From Calliopsis andreniformis (Eukaryota > Arthropoda > Insecta > Hymenoptera > Andrenidae), in NCBI RefSeq assembly GCF_051401765.1, contig NW_027480467.1, forward strand, positions 1,612,001 through 1,676,000: DNA of 64,000 nt, read 5' to 3'. The notes beneath the pieces are model-generated. The model searched no databases, was not told where the DNA came from, and saw nothing but the letters and a program-made list of their open reading frames with translations. The stretch's first letter is position 1. The number at the start of each line of letters is the position of its first letter. Positions 63,816 through 64,000 of this stretch are shown piece by piece. Made by a program: the position numbers and the translations under genes.

Positions 63816-64000
63816 TCAAACCTCAACCATCAGCCCTCATCCTCAATCCTCAATCCTCAATCCTCAATCCTCAATCATCAATCCTCAAACCTCAATCCTC
63901 AACCCTCAGTCCTCATCCTCAATTCTCAATTCTCAATCCTCAATCCTCAATTCTCAGTCTTCAGTCCTCAATAATCAATCACCAATACTAGATCCTCAAT

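Larger units (their letters stand above)
1..64000. repeat. Heptanucleotide satellite array, unit TCAATCC/GGATTGA
   Basis: Every line of the window can be read as tandem copies of TCAATCC or single- and double-base variants of it; no stretch over about 100 bases lacks the 7-bp rhythm. Frequent variants are TCAATAC, TCAATCT, TCAATTC, TCAGTCC, TCATTCC, TCAACCC and TCAAACC. Perfect runs are short, for example about 12 units at 814-897 and about 13 at 11454-11544. G is nearly absent from the consensus on this strand and appears only through substitutions, so GC skew is extreme. Register is broken mainly by recurring 6-bp units (TCATCC, TCGTCC) and rare 8-bp units. Both window edges lie inside the array. 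Tandem organisation is seen directly; assignment to eukaryotic heterochromatin is inference. Confidence 0.98.

Noticed and set aside
1..64000. Telomeric repeat
   Set aside because: GGATTGA resembles no telomere unit I know (TTAGGG, TTTAGGG and relatives). The units are far too diverged and carry HOR structure.
1..64000. CENP-B box or other known centromere motif
   Set aside because: I looked for the TTCGNNNNANNCGGG pattern while reading and saw none. CGGG is essentially absent from the sequence.
1..64000. tRNA, rRNA or structured RNA genes
   Set aside because: The strand is nearly G-free, which leaves little scope for stems, and no conserved tRNA or rRNA segments are visible.
1..64000. Repetitive structural protein locus (silk, adhesive or antifreeze type)
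   Set aside because: Real repeat proteins hold one frame with a repeat length that is a multiple of 3. Here the unit is 7 nt with free 6- and 8-nt slips, as expected for non-coding DNA.

Overview
The whole 64 kb window is one satellite array. Its basic unit is the heptamer TCAATCC on the given strand (GGATTGA on the other). I see no single-copy sequence, protein-coding gene, tRNA, rRNA, CRISPR array or mobile element. The array is already in progress at base 1 and has not stopped at base 64000, so both true ends lie outside. Units are heavily diverged (TCAATAC, TCAATCT, TCAGTCC, TCATTCC, TCAACCC and similar). The longest perfect run I found is about 13 units, near 11454-11544. The 7-bp register is nevertheless kept over long distances, apart from recurrent 6-bp units.

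Two layers of organisation lie on top of the heptamer. First, diverged 'islands' recur every few hundred bp to about 1.5 kb; I counted roughly 75-80. A full island core is 16 heptamers (about 112 bp), running from AATAGAATAT to CACTCAGTC. Islands fall into two main classes plus intermediates. Alpha has TGAATTCTCATGG, usually after a CAATATTCAACACACAA leader. Beta has CAATTCACAGTTTTC, usually after a CAATCAGTTGTCAATCC leader. Gamma forms combine features of both. Second, islands and spacers are copied together as higher-order repeats (HORs) of 0.6-6.2 kb, giving a mosaic of nested tandem and long-range duplications.

Layout: 1-16.3 kb holds HOR family I (alpha-1, beta-1 and alpha-2/beta-2 modules, repeated at offsets near 4.4, 6.0 and 9.6 kb). 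16.8-27.6 kb holds family II (beta-3/beta-1, alpha-2/beta-2 and alpha-4/gamma-1 modules, period about 6 kb). 27.7-39.6 kb holds two adjacent copies of a 6,240-bp family III unit. 39.6-47.7 kb is a mosaic of beta-4, gamma and alpha pieces. 47.8-55.6 kb is a second occurrence of family II. 55.64-57.8 kb copies 38.86-41.04 kb at a constant offset of 16,778 bp. 57.8-64 kb is a degenerate mosaic with truncated islands.

Long open frames exist on the + strand, up to 525 codons, but they are a by-product of the heptamer. Because 7 is not a multiple of 3, all three + frames read the same heptapeptide cycle NPQSSIL with no stop. All three - frames meet TGA every 21 nt. I annotate none of them as genes. 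The most likely setting is eukaryotic heterochromatin (centromeric, pericentromeric, subtelomeric or sex-chromosome satellite), but the organism cannot be identified from this sequence. The nearest general precedent I know is the heptanucleotide satellites of the Drosophila virilis group, whose units are different sequences.
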